A stretch of DNA of 64,000 bases from Firmicutes bacterium CAG:145 (GCA_000435715.1 FR882593.1:6946-70945), one strand, 5' to 3'. Positions 8,760 through 18,062 are shown, counted from the stretch's first letter. Translations and numbers: made by a program. The notes: a model not told the origin generated them from the letters alone.

Positions 8760-9521
8760 CTATATAAGAGTGACATCGTTTAATGCCAAGATGGTTTTAA
8801 TCATCATCTTTATAGCCATCATGTCTATACACCCATCTGCGCTGTCCATGGTTATGATAAGCCTGTCGGGAATGGTTATACCGTTCGAGGAGTATAACCC
8901 AAGCTTTTTTAGAGCCTTTATCCTGTAATCATTTACGGACATCATCCCCATGTGTTCCCAGTATATGGGCTCTTTGCGAGTGAAGATAGTGAAGTCGGGG
9001 TGTATGAGAATATTGTCCGTGCCATTATTAAGCCTGATAGTGCGTTCGTACTCGAAAGGAACCCTCTCTGCATGCAGCAACTCTGCTATAAGGGCTTCGG
9101 ATTTTGAGCGAACAGAAAGGCCAAAGGATGTCCTGTGGGGCAATGAACTTGGGGTGGCTGAGGGCTGAACCGGAGGGGGTATTGAGGGTGGAGACCTGTA
9201 GACTTTTGGAAGCAGTTGCTTGATGGAGTCCAGATCATAAGGCCTGTATCCAGAGATAAGCTTTTCTTGCAGAGATATGTTGCGCTCGAGGATTTTTATG
9301 GCTTTTTTTAGTGTGTGCTGCTCTTGTATTTGCAACATTAAATCCGCACCGGCAACCCTTTGCTTGCCCGTGTGCTTGTCAACAATATAGTAATACTTTT
9401 TGCCCTTGATATTTTTGCATACCATAATAAGATCGGGCAGGGAAGGCAACTGCTCTTTGTAGCTACTTAATAGATTTTTTTGGGTTTCCAAGTCTAACCC
9501 GGTGATTTCCAAATAGTCCAT
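8760..9521 (-). CDS. Hypothetical protein, possible PD-(D/E)XK-type nuclease fold
   Basis: I do not recognise a named family. The protein (253 residues from ATG 9521) has a charged helical N-terminal half with many lysines, a proline-rich linker near residues 110-130, and a C-terminal domain. That domain contains SKSEALIAELL, then HPDFTI, then YWEHMG; the order E, then PD, then E-x-H resembles the PD-(D/E)XK nuclease core, but this is inference. ATG 9521 is preferred to 9545 because GGTAGGG lies 6-12 bases upstream. It is the only gene beside the palindromic element, which begins at its stop codon. A terminator for the upstream regulator separates it from that gene. Confidence 0.5.
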   Translation of the reverse strand: MDYLEITGLDLETQKNLLSSYKEQLPSLPDLIMVCKNIKGKKYYYIVDKHTGKQRVAGADLMLQIQEQHTLKKAIKILERNISLQEKLISGYRPYDLDSIKQLLPKVYRSPPSIPPPVQPSATPSSLPHRTSFGLSVRSKSEALIAELLHAERVPFEYERTIRLNNGTDNILIHPDFTIFTRKEPIYWEHMGMMSVNDYRIKALKKLGLYSSNGITIPDRLIITMDSADGCIDMMAIKMMIKTILALNDVTLI

Positions 9522-9559
9522 AGTTAACCCTACCATGAATGTCAATAAATGTAAACAAA

Positions 9560-9591
9560 AACTTGTAAAATAAGTAATTATTTTACAAGTT
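9560..9591 (-). terminator. Terminator downstream of the sigma-54 regulator
   Basis: A perfect 14-base stem (AACTTGTAAAATAA and complement, four-base loop) is followed on the minus strand by TTTTT. It follows the 9604-11622 gene and lies in the leader of the 8760-9521 gene. Confidence 0.8.
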
Positions 9592-9603
9592 ATAATCCGC
9601 TGA

Positions 9604-11622
9604 TTATTTTATAAACTTCAATCCGCTGGCGGTTATTCGGGAGCCGCCTCGGCCTGCTCCCGACTCTATTAGGCTTCGCTCCTTGAGGGACTGCATATGC
9701 TTTTTCAACGTCCCCTCTCCTACGGGCAGCCCTGCGGCGGCCAATTTTTCTTTTAAAATCCCTCGGCCGACTCCGCTGTAAGGCGTTGAGTTTTCGGCTA
9801 TTATCCTGAGAATCTCGGCATCCAAGTCGAAGACCTCGGCATAATCGCCGGCCGCCGCAGGCCGAGGGCCGGGAGCTTCAAACTTGGGCGGCTCCGAGGC
9901 GGCCCTCGGCGCGGACAGATAGTCCGGCAGCTGCCCCAGTATCTTGTAATAAGAGCCGACGTTTTCCAGCTCGCGCACGTTGCCCGGCCAGTCATGGCTC
10001 AGCAGTATCTTCTGCTCAGCCGGCAGCAGGTTGCCGTACTGCCTGCCGAGAAATACTTTCAACAGAGGAAGGATGTCGTCGCGCCTGTCCCTGAGGGGAG
10101 CTATGTTGAGAGCGATGACATTGAGCCTGTAGAACAAATCGCTTCTGAAGCGGCCGTCGTTTACGCGCTGCTCCAAGTCCGCGTTGGTGGCAGCGATGAT
10201 TCTGGCGTCGATGTTGATAAGCTTGTCACTGCCCACCCTCATTATCTGCTTTTCCTGTATGACTCTCAGGAGACGGGTCTGTAGGCTTGGGGAAATATCG
10301 CCTATCTCATCCAAAAAGATGGTGCCGTGGTGGGCGTGCTCGAATAATCCTATTTTCCCGCTCTTCTTCGCTCCCGTAAAAGACCCCTCCTCGTATCCGA
10401 AAAGCTCGCTTTCCAGCAGGTTCTCGGGAATCGCGGCGCAGTTTACCGCCACAAAGGGATAATTCTTTCGAGTGGAGTAATTGTGTATCGACTGGGCAAG
10501 AAGCTCCTTTCCCGTGCCGCTGTCGCCCCTTATCAGAATGGTATAATCGGACGAGGCCACTTTTTTCGCGACCTTTATACATTGCTTCATGGATTGGGAA
10601 GCGTGGATAATATCGCCGAAGGTGTACTTGGCGTAAAAGCCCGTTTGTTTCAGCTGACGGCTCAGTTTGCTTTCGCTTTCACGCAGGTCCTTTTCCGCCT
10701 GAAAAATCAAGCAGCAGCCGATGGAATCCTCCATAAGCGATATATCTATTTTTTCGGCAAGGTAATTGTTGTCGCCGAAGACTATCATTTCCCCATCGAA
10801 AGAAGCCGCCGAAGCAAGTTCTTCCGGCAAAAATGACGACTGGGCGAATTTCTCCCCTTGATTCGCCCCGAACAAACCGAAAGCCTTTTCGTTTATGTAA
10901 TGAATAGTGTCGCCGGCGTCCAGCAAGACTATGGCTCTGGAGGACTCGTCGACTATCTCGTTCATCATCTGATCCTTAAGAAAGTTGCTGAGGTAACTGT
11001 CTATGTAGCTTATGCTGGTATCCATGTCCTCGCGGATTTTTTTCAGCAGATTCCCCTGTATATAAGAATTTTTCAGATCCAGCAGAGATATTATTTTGTG
11101 AAAGGTCTCGAAGCTTATGTCCCTGTTGTGTATGTTATAGACGTTCTTTATGTGCCGGGGAATCAGATGCTCCGAATCGCAAGTTACGATGGCCGTGTCA
11201 AAGTCGGCGTAGCCGCCGGCTGCTGCGATGGACTCCTCGAAAGGAATCAGGCTCAGGTGGCCGATTCCCAGCTCATATATCATGTACATGGTTTGCAGCA
11301 CGCTTTCCTTTGAATCGTTTACGACAAGAACCTTTGTGTCTGCCGGGATTTCTAAGATGGGCCGCAGATACTGCTGCTGTATGCAGCGTGTCATGACCAC
11401 GACCTTGGAAAAATCATTGATGCGATTTACGAGGTGATTCAAAGTCTCTTCGTAGCACACTATGTAAACGTCAGCGTTTATGAATTGGTCGTCAGACATT
11501 TCGTCGATGTAGTAATTTGTGATATTTATGTAGTCGCCGAGAATGTTGTAGAAGTTGTCTTCTATGTATTGGATGGCCCGGGGATTCTCTCTGTCCCTGT
11601 AAAAGATGGCCAGCTCTTTCAT
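9604..11622 (-). CDS. Sigma-54-dependent transcriptional activator (PrpR_N-like / PAS / AAA+ / winged helix)
   Basis: This 672-residue enhancer-binding protein activates RNA polymerase carrying sigma-54. The N-terminal 200 residues look like a PrpR_N-type sensor, a PAS-like region lies around 225-310, and the AAA+ domain follows. Walker A GDSGTGKE is at 366-373, the sigma-54 contact loop is GSFTGA (413-418, a variant of GAFTGA), and Walker B is GTIFLDEIGD. The C-terminus is not a usual Fis-type helix-turn-helix: its last 60 residues look like a winged helix ending in GRGGSRITASGLKFIK. It is divergent from an operon with a -24/-12 promoter at 11700-11715, so it almost certainly controls that operon in response to an unknown small molecule. 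Confidence 0.88.
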   Translation of the reverse strand: MKELAIFYRDRENPRAIQYIEDNFYNILGDYINITNYYIDEMSDDQFINADVYIVCYEETLNHLVNRINDFSKVVVMTRCIQQQYLRPILEIPADTKVLVVNDSKESVLQTMYMIYELGIGHLSLIPFEESIAAAGGYADFDTAIVTCDSEHLIPRHIKNVYNIHNRDISFETFHKIISLLDLKNSYIQGNLLKKIREDMDTSISYIDSYLSNFLKDQMMNEIVDESSRAIVLLDAGDTIHYINEKAFGLFGANQGEKFAQSSFLPEELASAASFDGEMIVFGDNNYLAEKIDISLMEDSIGCCLIFQAEKDLRESESKLSRQLKQTGFYAKYTFGDIIHASQSMKQCIKVAKKVASSDYTILIRGDSGTGKELLAQSIHNYSTRKNYPFVAVNCAAIPENLLESELFGYEEGSFTGAKKSGKIGLFEHAHHGTIFLDEIGDISPSLQTRLLRVIQEKQIMRVGSDKLINIDARIIAATNADLEQRVNDGRFRSDLFYRLNVIALNIAPLRDRRDDILPLLKVFLGRQYGNLLPAEQKILLSHDWPGNVRELENVGSYYKILGQLPDYLSAPRAASEPPKFEAPGPRPAAAGDYAEVFDLDAEILRIIAENSTPYSGVGRGILKEKLAAAGLPVGEGTLKKHMQSLKERSLIESGAGRGGSRITASGLKFIK

Positions 11623-11699
11623 GCCGATGACCTCCCTGAATAGTGATTCTGAAATTATTTTAGTACACCAAAAGAATCCTTGTCAAGGAGATGTTAAAG

Positions 11700-11715
11700 T
11701 GGCATGGTAATTGCA
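11700..11715 (+). promoter_or_regulatory. Sigma-54 (-24/-12) promoter
   Basis: TGGCAT at 11700-11705 and TTGCA at 11711-11715 match the sigma-54 consensus, with GG and GC separated by the required ten bases. It lies about 50 bases before the SDR gene and 80 bases from the divergent sigma-54 activator. Confidence 0.88.
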
Positions 11716-11763
11716 TTTTGTGTGAGTATGAACGGAAAATCCTGATGTTAGAAGGAGGTAAAA

Positions 11764-12477
11764 ATGAGAAAAGTTGCAGTCGTAACAGGAGCTGCTGCCG
11801 GAATAGGCCGGAAAATAGCCGTCGAAATGGCCAAAGAAGGCTATCTGGTCTATGCCAATGCGAGAAACGAGGAAAAGCTGAAAGAGACGCTTAAGCTGGG
11901 TGAGGAATACGGAATGAGACCGTTGATATTCGATGTGAGAGACGCTGCGCAGGTGGCAAGCTGTCTGGATCGTATCGAGAAGATAGACTGTCTCGTCAAC
12001 AATGCGGGAGTCAGCATAAAGAACAAGCCTGTGGCTGACATCACCGAAGAGGACTGGGACTTGACGATGGAAACCAATGCGAGGGGCTATTTCTTCGTCA
12101 GCAAGTACGCTCTCAAAAAGATGAGCAAAGGCGCTTGCATAGTGAACATTTCTTCGGGCGCCGCCAAGACCGGAGGAGACTTCGTATCCATTCCTTACTC
12201 TACTTCCAAAGGGGCCATAAATTCCCTCACTGTATGCTTGGCAAGAGAGCTGGCTAAAGTGGGAATCCGTGTAAACGCAGTGTCTCCGGGCTTTGTGGAC
12301 ACGGATATGCTGGAGCTTAACGGCATGCCTAAGGAGTATTACGGCAAGGTGATTCCTCTGGGCAGGCTGGGAGAAACTGAGGACATTGCCAACATGGTAT
12401 TATATTTAGCCTCGGAAAAGGCCGGATTTATGACGGGGCAGATTATCGAAGTTAATGGGGGAGACATAATGGGATAA
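11764..12477 (+). CDS. SDR-family oxidoreductase (FabG-like)
   Basis: This 237-residue short-chain dehydrogenase has the NAD(P)-binding motif TGAAAGIG (residues 8-15), the NNAG motif, and the catalytic Tyr-Lys pair in YSTSK with an upstream serine in NISSGAA. The C-terminus (MTGQIIEVNGG) is typical of FabG-like enzymes, but a fatty-acid role is unlikely. It is the first gene after the sigma-54 promoter and belongs to an operon of hydrolases and transporters, so it more likely oxidises or reduces a hydroxy or keto intermediate of an imported compound. AGGAGG lies seven bases before the ATG. Confidence 0.85.
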   Translation: MRKVAVVTGAAAGIGRKIAVEMAKEGYLVYANARNEEKLKETLKLGEEYGMRPLIFDVRDAAQVASCLDRIEKIDCLVNNAGVSIKNKPVADITEEDWDLTMETNARGYFFVSKYALKKMSKGACIVNISSGAAKTGGDFVSIPYSTSKGAINSLTVCLARELAKVGIRVNAVSPGFVDTDMLELNGMPKEYYGKVIPLGRLGETEDIANMVLYLASEKAGFMTGQIIEVNGGDIMG

Positions 12478-12540
12478 ACAGAATTAAATCCCGATAATCC
12501 TAATAATCCCGTTGAATTATTTTACAGAAAGGACAGAAAA

Positions 12541-13980
12541 ATGAAAGAGAACAAACAAAGCAAGACGCCCGACATCACATTCGGCAAAGCGCTTCTTTGC
12601 ATAATCGGGCTTATAATCGTTTTAGCCTTAGGGTTTGCCATAATAGGCTTTGATACGAAGGTTACATTCCTTATGGCGTCAATAGTGGTCGGAATATTTT
12701 TGGTGGCATACGGATACAAGCTTGATCAAGTCCTGCTATGGTATGCCGACGGCTGTAGAGGCGCCATAGATGTAATTCTCATACTCATGAGCGTCGGAAC
12801 GGTTATAGGCACATGGATGGCTTCAGGCACCATACCTACGGTAATCTACTACGGATTAAAGCTTCTGACGCCTACCACCTTTATGATAATCGGATTTTTG
12901 CTCTGCTGCCTTGTTTCCTTCTTCGTGGGAAGCTCTTACTCAACCCTCGCTACTCTGGGAGTGGCATTCATAGGAATCGGTACGGGCCTCGGCATGAACC
13001 TGGGTCTGGTAGGAGGCATGGTGCTTTCCGGCGCCATGTTCGGCGATAAGATGTCGCCTTTCTCTGACACCACCAATCTGGCTCCGGCAGTTTCCGGAAC
13101 TACGGTATATAAACACATAGGCTCCATGATATACACAGTCACCCCTTCGCTGATAATATCCTTTGTGCTGTATACGGTTCTGAGCCTGAACGTAGACACA
13201 CACAATGCGGAAATGGGTATGGTGGAGGAAATGATAGGCGGCCTTGATGCCAACTTTAACATTACGCCGATACTGTTCATAGTTCCTATATTCGTACTGG
13301 TGCTGGCGCTGTTCAAGGTTCCTCCTGTAATAGCCATGCTTTCCAGCTCTCTGCTTGCAATAATCATGGGCGCTTTCACACAGGGAGACCATGTGGAGCT
13401 TATTAGACTCATAGACTCGGCAGGCATAGGCTTCTCCATCGAGACAGGCGTCGCAGACCTTGACACCCTGCTTAACAGGGGCGGAATCATATCCATGATG
13501 GAGGTAGTGGCATGGACGCTGCTGACTCTGGGCATGGGACACTGCTTAAAGGAAGGCGGCATACTTAACGCATTCCTGCAAAAGCTGCTGGTACTCATCA
13601 AGAAGCCGAAGCACCTCGTAATATCCACCCTGCTGTTCTCGCTGGTTACCGCGTGTTTGACTGCTTCCCAGTATCTTGCTATAATGCTTCCGGGAATGCT
13701 TCTCAAAGACCAGTACACCAGATTCAAGCTGGACAAAAAGGTTCTTTCCAGAACGCTGGAGGATGGCGGAACCATGTTCTCCTTCCTCATTCCGTGGGAT
13801 ACGGCGGGAATCTACACTGCCTCGGTGCTGGGAGTGGCAACCCTTACATACGCTCCTTATGCTTTCCTGCTGTGGATAAACCCTATAATAGCGGCCGTTT
13901 ACGCCCTCATAGGCTTCGCACAGTTTAAAGACAAGGGAGAAGAGGAGCAGGCAGCGGAAGAAGCAGCTGCGGAGCAATAG
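12541..13980 (+). CDS. NhaC-family Na+/H+ antiporter or Na+-coupled organic acid/amino acid transporter
   Basis: This 479-residue integral membrane protein has about eleven hydrophobic segments and NhaC-family signatures such as GDKMSPFSDTTNLAPA, followed by repeated glycine-rich helices. NhaC relatives include true Na+/H+ antiporters and malate-lactate or amino-acid exchangers. Its place in a sigma-54-controlled catabolic operon favours uptake or exchange of the operon's substrate, which is inference. The short tail is acidic (KGEEEQAAEEAAAEQ). A second NhaC-type gene lies at 22926-24470. Confidence 0.83.
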   Translation: MKENKQSKTPDITFGKALLCIIGLIIVLALGFAIIGFDTKVTFLMASIVVGIFLVAYGYKLDQVLLWYADGCRGAIDVILILMSVGTVIGTWMASGTIPTVIYYGLKLLTPTTFMIIGFLLCCLVSFFVGSSYSTLATLGVAFIGIGTGLGMNLGLVGGMVLSGAMFGDKMSPFSDTTNLAPAVSGTTVYKHIGSMIYTVTPSLIISFVLYTVLSLNVDTHNAEMGMVEEMIGGLDANFNITPILFIVPIFVLVLALFKVPPVIAMLSSSLLAIIMGAFTQGDHVELIRLIDSAGIGFSIETGVADLDTLLNRGGIISMMEVVAWTLLTLGMGHCLKEGGILNAFLQKLLVLIKKPKHLVISTLLFSLVTACLTASQYLAIMLPGMLLKDQYTRFKLDKKVLSRTLEDGGTMFSFLIPWDTAGIYTASVLGVATLTYAPYAFLLWINPIIAAVYALIGFAQFKDKGEEEQAAEEAAAEQ

Positions 13981-13996
13981 CGACAAGGAGGAAATC

Positions 13997-14839
13997 ATGC
14001 AAAAATTAGGAAAAGTTAAATTGCCCGAGGGCAAGAAGATAGCGTTGAATCTGGGATTTGACTTCGATTCGTCATCGGTATGGATGGAGTCGTTCGGAAA
14101 AATCTCGCCGGTATACACCTCGAGGGGAGAGTTCGGAGCAGAGGTTGGAGTTCCGAGAATCCTCAACCTGTTGGATAAGTACGACATTAAATCCACTTTC
14201 TTCGTGCCGGGACACACCATAGACACATATACGCAGATATGCAAAGAGATAGTGGCAAGAGGCCACGAAATAGCCCATCACGGATACGTTCACGAGGACC
14301 CTACAGACCTGCCGTTGGAGGAAGAGGAGGCCATATTCGCAAAGGGACTCGAGGCTCTGGACAGGATAGGCGTCAGGCCTGTGGGATACAGGTCGCCGGG
14401 ATTTGATTTCAGTCCCAACACCATGGATCTGTTGATAAAGCACGGCATCAAGTATGACAGCAGCCTTATGGGTCAGGACTTTTTCCCATATCGTCCGGCT
14501 CCGTGCAAGGTGAATTTCGATAAGGGCAATGAATTCGGCGAGCCTGTCGACTTGGTGGAAATGCCGGTTTCGTGGTACATGGACGACTTCCCTCATTCTG
14601 AATTTATAATGACGAGAACGGGAATGAAGCCGCAGAGTCAAATCTTTGAAATCTGGAAAGCCACCTTCGACTACGGAGTGGCAAACACGCAAAACGGAAT
14701 GCTCAATGTTGCAATGCATCCTCAAGTGATAGGCAGAGCACACAATATAGGCATGCTGGAAGAATTCATAGAGCATGTACTGGCGTCGGGCGCATGGATA
14801 GCTCCTTTCGCCGAGATATATGAAAAGATAGAATTTTAG
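13997..14839 (+). CDS. CE4-fold deacetylase/amidase related to HpPgdA and cyclic-imide hydrolases
   Basis: The 280-residue protein is a polysaccharide-deacetylase (NodB) homology domain. It shows the catalytic acid region GFDFDSSS near residue 20, the metal-binding segment HEIAHHGYVHEDP near residue 95, the YRSPGFDFSP motif, and a late histidine in MHPQVIGRA. The form without a signal peptide, with the segment RGEFGAEVGVPRIL, is that of Helicobacter pylori PgdA and cyclic imide hydrolases rather than secreted chitin deacetylases. With an amidohydrolase and transporters beside it, an intracellular amide, imide or ureide substrate is more likely than peptidoglycan; this is inferred. Confidence 0.8.
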   Translation: MQKLGKVKLPEGKKIALNLGFDFDSSSVWMESFGKISPVYTSRGEFGAEVGVPRILNLLDKYDIKSTFFVPGHTIDTYTQICKEIVARGHEIAHHGYVHEDPTDLPLEEEEAIFAKGLEALDRIGVRPVGYRSPGFDFSPNTMDLLIKHGIKYDSSLMGQDFFPYRPAPCKVNFDKGNEFGEPVDLVEMPVSWYMDDFPHSEFIMTRTGMKPQSQIFEIWKATFDYGVANTQNGMLNVAMHPQVIGRAHNIGMLEEFIEHVLASGAWIAPFAEIYEKIEF

Positions 14840-14847
14840 CCGATAAT

Positions 14848-14878
14848 GCGGGAAGGAGCCTGAGAAACTCCTTCCCGC
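14848..14878 (+). other. Intra-operon hairpin
   Basis: A perfect 11-base stem, GCGGGAAGGAG and complement with a nine-base loop, lies between the deacetylase and amidohydrolase genes. There is no T-run and the next ribosome binding site starts six bases later. It may tune expression of the last two genes. Confidence 0.5.
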
Positions 14879-14894
14879 AGCTTAGGAGGATGTT

Positions 14895-16490
14895 GTGGAT
14901 AAATTATTTTATAACGGTAGAATTTACTCAATAGACGATACAGACAGCATTTACGAAGCCGTAGGCATAAAAGACGGCAAGATAGTATTTCTGGGAACCA
15001 ATGACGAGGCCGCAAAGGCCGAGGCGGCAGAGAAGGTTGATTTGAGCGGCAAGACTGTGCTCCCGGGATTTGTTGACTCCCACCTTCACATGCTGAACTA
15101 TGCTTTCGTCAAGGCGGCGTATGAGATGTTCGGCGTGAAATCGGTGGAAGAGGTGGTCGAGACGGGAAAGAAGCTTGCCGCAGAGATGGACGAAGCCACG
15201 GGAAAATGGATGTACGGCCGAGGCTGGAACGAAGAAAGCTTTGACGGAGAGAAAAGACCGCTGACCAGATTTGACTTGGACAGAATCTCCCGGGAAATAC
15301 CCATACTCTTTATTCGCGTTTGCGGCCATAAAGCGGCAGTAAACACCAAAGCGCTGAAAATAATTATGGATCTTGAACAGACTAAGGACTATATTGAACA
15401 GATAGATCAGGAAAACGGAATACTCACGGAGGCTTCCGTCAAGCTGTGCTACAACGCCATGCAGGAGCCGACCGTGGAAGAGATAAAGGACATGATTCTA
15501 ACGGCGCAGAGGGACATAAACGCCGCAGGAATCACAGGTGTAGAGACGGACAACTTTCTCTCGCTGCCGGGGAGAAACAGCGAGAGAATAATGAAGGCTT
15601 ACAGGGAGCTGGAGGAAGAGGGCCTGCTGACCTTGCGGATACGCGAGCAGGCGTCCTTTACGGCCTACGACCACATGAAAGAGTTTATCGACAAAGGCTA
15701 CAGGACGGGAGACGGCGGCGAATATTATACCATCGGCCCTGTCAAGCTGTATGAGGACGGCTCCCTCGGAGCAAGAACTGCGCTGATGAACAGCCCCTAT
15801 CTCGGAACGGACACCTACGGCACCGCCGTGCATGACCAGGCCGATACCGACAGGCTGGTGGATTACGCGTACAAAAACGATATGCAGATATTGATACACG
15901 CCATCGGTGACAAGGCCTCCGATATGGTGTGCGACGCTTACGAAAAAGCTATAGAGAAGTACGGAGACAAGGGCAGCAGACTTGCCATAAACCACTTGCA
16001 GGTGATAAGCCCCGACCTGATAGGACGGATGAAAGCACATGGGATTGTGGCATATATTCAGCCGCTGTTCGTGGCCAGCGACAGAGACATCATCGGAAAG
16101 CTCATGGGCGAAGAAGTCGCCGCCAGGTCTTACATGTGGAGGACCATGCAAGACAGCGGAATCGTCTGCGGAGGCGGATCCGATTCACCGGTGGAAAGCT
16201 TCGACGTTTTGAAAAACATACAGGTAGCGGTGACCAGAGACAGGCTGGAGGACAAGACGGACGGGTGGCACCCGTCGGAAAAGCTGACGATTTCCGAGGC
16301 GGTCAGAATGTTCACCGCAAACAACGCATATCTGGCCTTTGAGGAACACCGCAGAGGAAGCATCGAGATAGGCAAGGACGCCGACATGACGGTACTTGAA
16401 AGGGACATATTCCAAGCGGACCCACATGAAATAGGCGAGATAAAGATAAGCAAGACCATAGTAGCGGGTAAAGAGGTGTACAATGGTTAA
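14895..16490 (+). CDS. YtcJ-type metal-dependent amidohydrolase
   Basis: The 531-residue protein belongs to the amidohydrolase superfamily, YtcJ/NfdA-like branch. The metal-binding HxH is in GFVDSHLHM (near residues 55-63), the later histidines are in LIHAIGDKA and INHLQ, and the catalytic aspartate lies in GGGSDSPV. The family hydrolyses amides, carbamates and imides; the substrate here is unknown. The start is GTG at 14895, with TAGGAGGA at 14883-14890; the nearby ATG at 14890 is out of frame. It is the fourth gene of the sigma-54 operon and probably acts with the preceding CE4-type enzyme. Confidence 0.85.
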   Translation: MDKLFYNGRIYSIDDTDSIYEAVGIKDGKIVFLGTNDEAAKAEAAEKVDLSGKTVLPGFVDSHLHMLNYAFVKAAYEMFGVKSVEEVVETGKKLAAEMDEATGKWMYGRGWNEESFDGEKRPLTRFDLDRISREIPILFIRVCGHKAAVNTKALKIIMDLEQTKDYIEQIDQENGILTEASVKLCYNAMQEPTVEEIKDMILTAQRDINAAGITGVETDNFLSLPGRNSERIMKAYRELEEEGLLTLRIREQASFTAYDHMKEFIDKGYRTGDGGEYYTIGPVKLYEDGSLGARTALMNSPYLGTDTYGTAVHDQADTDRLVDYAYKNDMQILIHAIGDKASDMVCDAYEKAIEKYGDKGSRLAINHLQVISPDLIGRMKAHGIVAYIQPLFVASDRDIIGKLMGEEVAARSYMWRTMQDSGIVCGGGSDSPVESFDVLKNIQVAVTRDRLEDKTDGWHPSEKLTISEAVRMFTANNAYLAFEEHRRGSIEIGKDADMTVLERDIFQADPHEIGEIKISKTIVAGKEVYNG

Positions 16491-16510
16491 GGTAGAAGGA
16501 GGAAATACCC

Positions 16511-17923
16511 ATGCCCTTGGCTAAGTTTGATTTTTTGAATACGGCCCTGAACCCGTTTATCCTGATGTTTGTGGCCATAATAACGGGGCTCCTCTTCGGA
16601 AAGATAAAGTTTGGAAAGTTCAGCTTCGGCAGCTCCGGCGCATTGTTTTCAGGACTGGCTATCGGATGGGCGGCCTACAGAATCGCGGAGAAAATATACG
16701 CCGGTCAGGACGGAGCCGCCGCCGGAATGAAAGCGGCGGCCCAGATAATAGAGGACAACGGAGGCAAAGTCATAAACTCCTATTTCTTCACCACCGCCCT
16801 GATAATATTTGTTGCGTCCATAGGCCTGTTGGCGGCTAAGGATCTTGGCATCGTTATAAAGAAATACGGCCCTAAGTTCATAGTTTTGGCCGTGCTCATA
16901 ACCTTTGTGGGCGCAGGAGCCACTTACGCATGCACGGCTTTTTGCAAGGACACCAACGCTTATGCCGTGACGGGAGTATATACGGGAGCCATGACCAGCT
17001 CTCCGGGGCTTGCGTCTGCGCTGGAAACGGCCAACGTTCACGCTACAGAAGTGTCGTCTGAATATGAGTCGGCCACAACGGAAGAAAAACAAAATATATT
17101 AGACGTGTTGAAGCTGGACGACAAGTACCGGGATTTGACGGTGGAAAACACAAAAACTCTGACTGCCGAGATGAAAAACGACTATGTCAATCAGGCCACG
17201 GCTCAGGTGGGAATAGGCTCTGCGGTAGGCTACCCGTTCGGAGTAATAATCGTAATACTGGCCGTGAATTTTCTGAATGTGATATTCAGATTCGATGTTG
17301 AAGAAGAACGGAAGAGGTATGTGGCGGATATGGAGGCGGCCAGAAGCATATCGGGGATACGGGAAATTCCCGCCACTTCTTTTAGCATAATCTCCTTTGC
17401 CACGGTCTGTTTTGCAGGATATGTGATAGGCTCGGTAAAGCTGCACATGGGGCCGCTGGGCTATGTCAGCCTCGAAGCCACAGGAGGCGTCCTTATCAGT
17501 GCGCTGCTTTTAGGCTATATAGGTAAAATAGGGCCGCTGTCTTTCAGGATGGATACTAAAGTCCTATCGGTGATAAGAGAGCTGGCTTTGAGCTTTTTCT
17601 TGGCGGTAGTAGGCCTCAATTACGGATATGGAGCGGTTGACGCCATAATGGGCTCCGGCGCCGTGTTGGCGTTGGTAAGCCTGATAGTGGGCTTTATAGC
17701 GGTAATGGTAGGCTTTGCCGTGGGAAGGTATGTGTTCAAGCTGAACTGGATTATACTGTCGGGAGCCATATGCGGAGGAATGACCTCCACGCCGGGGCTG
17801 GGCGCCGCGACGGAGGCGGTGGGAAGCGACGATCCCGGCGCAGGCTATGGGGCGACATATCCGTTTGCCTTGCTGGGCATGGTGATATTTTCCATAATTT
17901 TGAACAAGCTGCCTATGCTTTAG
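16511..17923 (+). CDS. AspT/YidE-type (AAE family) membrane exchanger
   Basis: This 470-residue membrane protein has two homologous halves, each with a version of the AspT/YidE duplication signature: GAMTSSPGL near residue 160 and GGMTSTPGLGAATEA near residue 430. A hydrophilic loop of about 60 residues separates them. AspT exchanges aspartate for alanine and is the model of the AAE family. Having two putative transporters in one operon (this and the NhaC type) suggests substrate import with product export. AGGAGG lies ten bases before ATG 16511. No clear terminator follows. Confidence 0.78.
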   Translation: MPLAKFDFLNTALNPFILMFVAIITGLLFGKIKFGKFSFGSSGALFSGLAIGWAAYRIAEKIYAGQDGAAAGMKAAAQIIEDNGGKVINSYFFTTALIIFVASIGLLAAKDLGIVIKKYGPKFIVLAVLITFVGAGATYACTAFCKDTNAYAVTGVYTGAMTSSPGLASALETANVHATEVSSEYESATTEEKQNILDVLKLDDKYRDLTVENTKTLTAEMKNDYVNQATAQVGIGSAVGYPFGVIIVILAVNFLNVIFRFDVEEERKRYVADMEAARSISGIREIPATSFSIISFATVCFAGYVIGSVKLHMGPLGYVSLEATGGVLISALLLGYIGKIGPLSFRMDTKVLSVIRELALSFFLAVVGLNYGYGAVDAIMGSGAVLALVSLIVGFIAVMVGFAVGRYVFKLNWIILSGAICGGMTSTPGLGAATEAVGSDDPGAGYGATYPFALLGMVIFSIILNKLPML

Positions 17924-18033
17924 ACATAGGGGTCGGTCTTGGCTAATTTTGACAAATTTCCACAAAATAATCACAAAACTCACAAAAAAACTGAATTTTT
18001 GCAACCTGTAAACATTGAAAATAAGCCATTCCT

Positions 18034-18062
18034 TTGACTTTTTGCCCTCCTTGTGTTAGAAT
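18034..18062 (+). promoter_or_regulatory. Sigma-A-type promoter of the yabE-like gene
   Basis: TTGACT (18034-18039) and TAGAAT (18057-18062) are separated by exactly 17 bases and lie 28 bases before the start codon. Confidence 0.75.

Noticed and set aside
12936..13790. Long minus-strand frame opposite the NhaC gene
   Set aside because: It is a shadow of the plus-strand membrane protein, with no ribosome binding site or motif.
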